A stretch of 5,905 nt of DNA, from assembly GCA_946999785.1 (NCBI GenBank), contig CAMQEO010000070.1:1-5905 (forward strand), given 5' to 3'. The stretch comes from an uncultured Atopobium sp. (GTDB lineage Bacteria > Actinomycetota > Coriobacteriia > Coriobacteriales > Atopobiaceae). Positions within the stretch are counted from its first letter, which is position 1. The number at the start of each line of letters is the position of its first letter. The notes beneath the pieces are model-generated. The model had not been told where the DNA came from. It ran no database searches and worked only from the letters and a program-made list of their open reading frames with translations. Positions 5,058-5,905 of the stretch are shown piece by piece. The position numbers and the translations under genes are program-made.

Positions 5058-5786
5058 ATGTCGGCTTACAAATATAAGCGCGTTCTTCTTAAACTCTCTG
5101 GCGAAGCCCTTATGGGTAATAAAGACTTTGGTATTGATCCTGTAGTTCCTCAGCATATAGCACATGAGCTTAAGCCTGCCTATGATGCAGGGCTCGAAAT
5201 TGCAGTAGTAGTTGGGGGAGGCAATATTTTTCGTGGTCTCTCTGGTGCAGCTGCAGGTATGGATCGCGCTCAAGGTGATAACATGGGTATGCTTGCAACT
5301 GTTATCAATGCGCTTGCGCTTCAGGATACCTTTGAGCATAACAATATGCAATGCCGTGTTATGAGTGCAATTGAAATGCATCAGGTTTCAGAAACTTATA
5401 TCAGGCGCCGTGCAATCCGACATTTGGAAAAAGGCCGTATCACCATTTTTGCAGCTGGTACTGGCAATCCTTACTTTACTACTGATACGGCAGCTGCTTT
5501 GCGCGCCTGCGAAATTGGGGCACAAGTTCTTATGAAAGCAACAAAAGTAGACGGTATTTACGATAGTGATCCCGTTAAGAATCCTTGCGCAAAGAAATTT
5601 GACAAAATTACTTATATGGACGTCCTTAAAAAAGAATTGCAAGTAATGGATTCTACAGCAACTGCATTATGCAACGATAATCACATGCCTATTATGGTCT
5701 TTAATCTTGATGCAAAAGGTATTTTTGATCGTGCATTACAAGGCGAAAACGTTGGCACCATTGTTTGCGAGGACGCGTCTAAGTAG
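5058..5786 (+). CDS. pyrH: UMP kinase (uridylate kinase)
   Basis: PyrH phosphorylates UMP to UDP with ATP, the first nucleotide-specific step after de novo UMP synthesis. It is a cytoplasmic hexamer of the amino-acid-kinase fold, in most bacteria controlled by GTP (activation) and UTP (inhibition). The 242-residue length is typical. Visible marks are KLSGEAL at residues 12–18, the glycine-rich GGGNIFRG at 53–60, the MDRAQGDNMGMLATVINALA block that follows (UMP and dimer contacts), GTGNPYFTTDTAA from residue 134, and KATKVDGIYDSDP for nucleotide binding. The gene stands after a terminator with its own promoter and a leader containing a palindrome, so it is probably regulated apart from rpsB–tsf. 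frr follows after 66 bases with no terminator seen, suggesting co-transcription, the common pyrH–frr arrangement. Confidence 0.97.
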   Translation: MSAYKYKRVLLKLSGEALMGNKDFGIDPVVPQHIAHELKPAYDAGLEIAVVVGGGNIFRGLSGAAAGMDRAQGDNMGMLATVINALALQDTFEHNNMQCRVMSAIEMHQVSETYIRRRAIRHLEKGRITIFAAGTGNPYFTTDTAAALRACEIGAQVLMKATKVDGIYDSDPVKNPCAKKFDKITYMDVLKKELQVMDSTATALCNDNHMPIMVFNLDAKGIFDRALQGENVGTIVCEDASK

Positions 5787-5852
5787 GTTTAGTACGCATA
5801 TATTATCGGAAGTTTTATCGTAGTAGCATAGACAACAACATGAGGAGGATAT

Positions 5853-5905
5853 ATGAGCACATATACCGATCAAGCACAAAAACACATGAATAAATGTATT
5901 GATGC
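5853..5905 (+). CDS. frr: ribosome recycling factor, N-terminus only (cut by window end)
   Basis: RRF works with EF-G to split post-termination ribosomes into subunits. Only 17 codons are visible, MSTYTDQAQKHMNKCID. The pattern of an early Ala, then x-x-x-M-x-K-x-I-x, resembles the first helix of RRF, and frr directly after pyrH is one of the most conserved bacterial gene orders. The start is ATG 5853 with GAGGAGG (5842–5848) 4 bases upstream, a strong but close site. An overlapping ATG at 5840 opens a short unrelated frame and precedes that site. The call rests mostly on context. Confidence 0.8.
   Translation, partial: MSTYTDQAQKHMNKCID

Noticed and set aside
3906..5642. Minus-strand frames opposite tsf and pyrH
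   Set aside because: No ribosome binding sites or family motifs; they mirror highly conserved + strand genes.
5787..5852. Separate promoter for frr
   Set aside because: TATTAT at 5801–5806 has no −35 or TG extension at the right place; read-through from pyrH is simpler.

Overview
This window is a stretch of core bacterial chromosome. Seven genes lie on the + strand in the order dprA(partial)–trmFO–xerC–rpsB–tsf–pyrH–frr(partial). The DNA is AT-rich by eye, but the ribosome binding sites are strong and canonical. The order dprA…trmFO–xerC…rpsB–tsf–pyrH–frr is known from Firmicutes and from Coriobacteriia (Actinomycetota). The protein texture, for example the TrmFO segment around FSACQPVEEVA and the EF-Ts N-terminus, makes me favour an AT-rich member of the Coriobacteriia (Atopobium/Fannyhessea-like). 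That placement is recall and inference, and a low-GC Firmicute is not excluded.

Layout. Bases 2–355 are the end of dprA (DNA-processing protein, transformation/RecA loading). An 80-base gap holds a possible promoter and an inverted repeat. Bases 436–1860 are trmFO (folate/FAD-dependent uracil-5 methylation of RNA), which contains an uninterrupted run of 15 A just before its second catalytic cysteine codon. Its stop lies inside the ribosome binding site of xerC (1868–2881), a tyrosine recombinase with the full R-K-H-R-H-Y active site. A 277-base non-coding stretch follows. It has an extended −10 promoter and a probably structured leader for rpsB (3159–3932, ribosomal protein S2) and tsf (3969–4844, EF-Ts). 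A strong intrinsic terminator (4874–4907) closes that unit. pyrH (5058–5786, UMP kinase) then has its own extended −10 promoter and a short leader containing a near-perfect 18-base palindrome and a second hairpin. It is followed by frr (from 5853, ribosome recycling factor), cut by the window end.

How the genes fit together. dprA, trmFO and xerC serve DNA uptake and recombination, RNA modification, and chromosome-dimer resolution. rpsB–tsf–(pyrH)–frr is the conserved translation cluster: a small-subunit protein, an elongation factor, a pyrimidine nucleotide kinase and the recycling factor. I see no mobile element, CRISPR array, tRNA or rRNA, and no undescribed multi-gene system. The observations most worth checking are regulatory or mutational: the A15 tract in trmFO, the rpsB leader with a seven-codon overlapping mini-ORF, the palindromic pyrH leader, and the lack of topA between dprA and trmFO.
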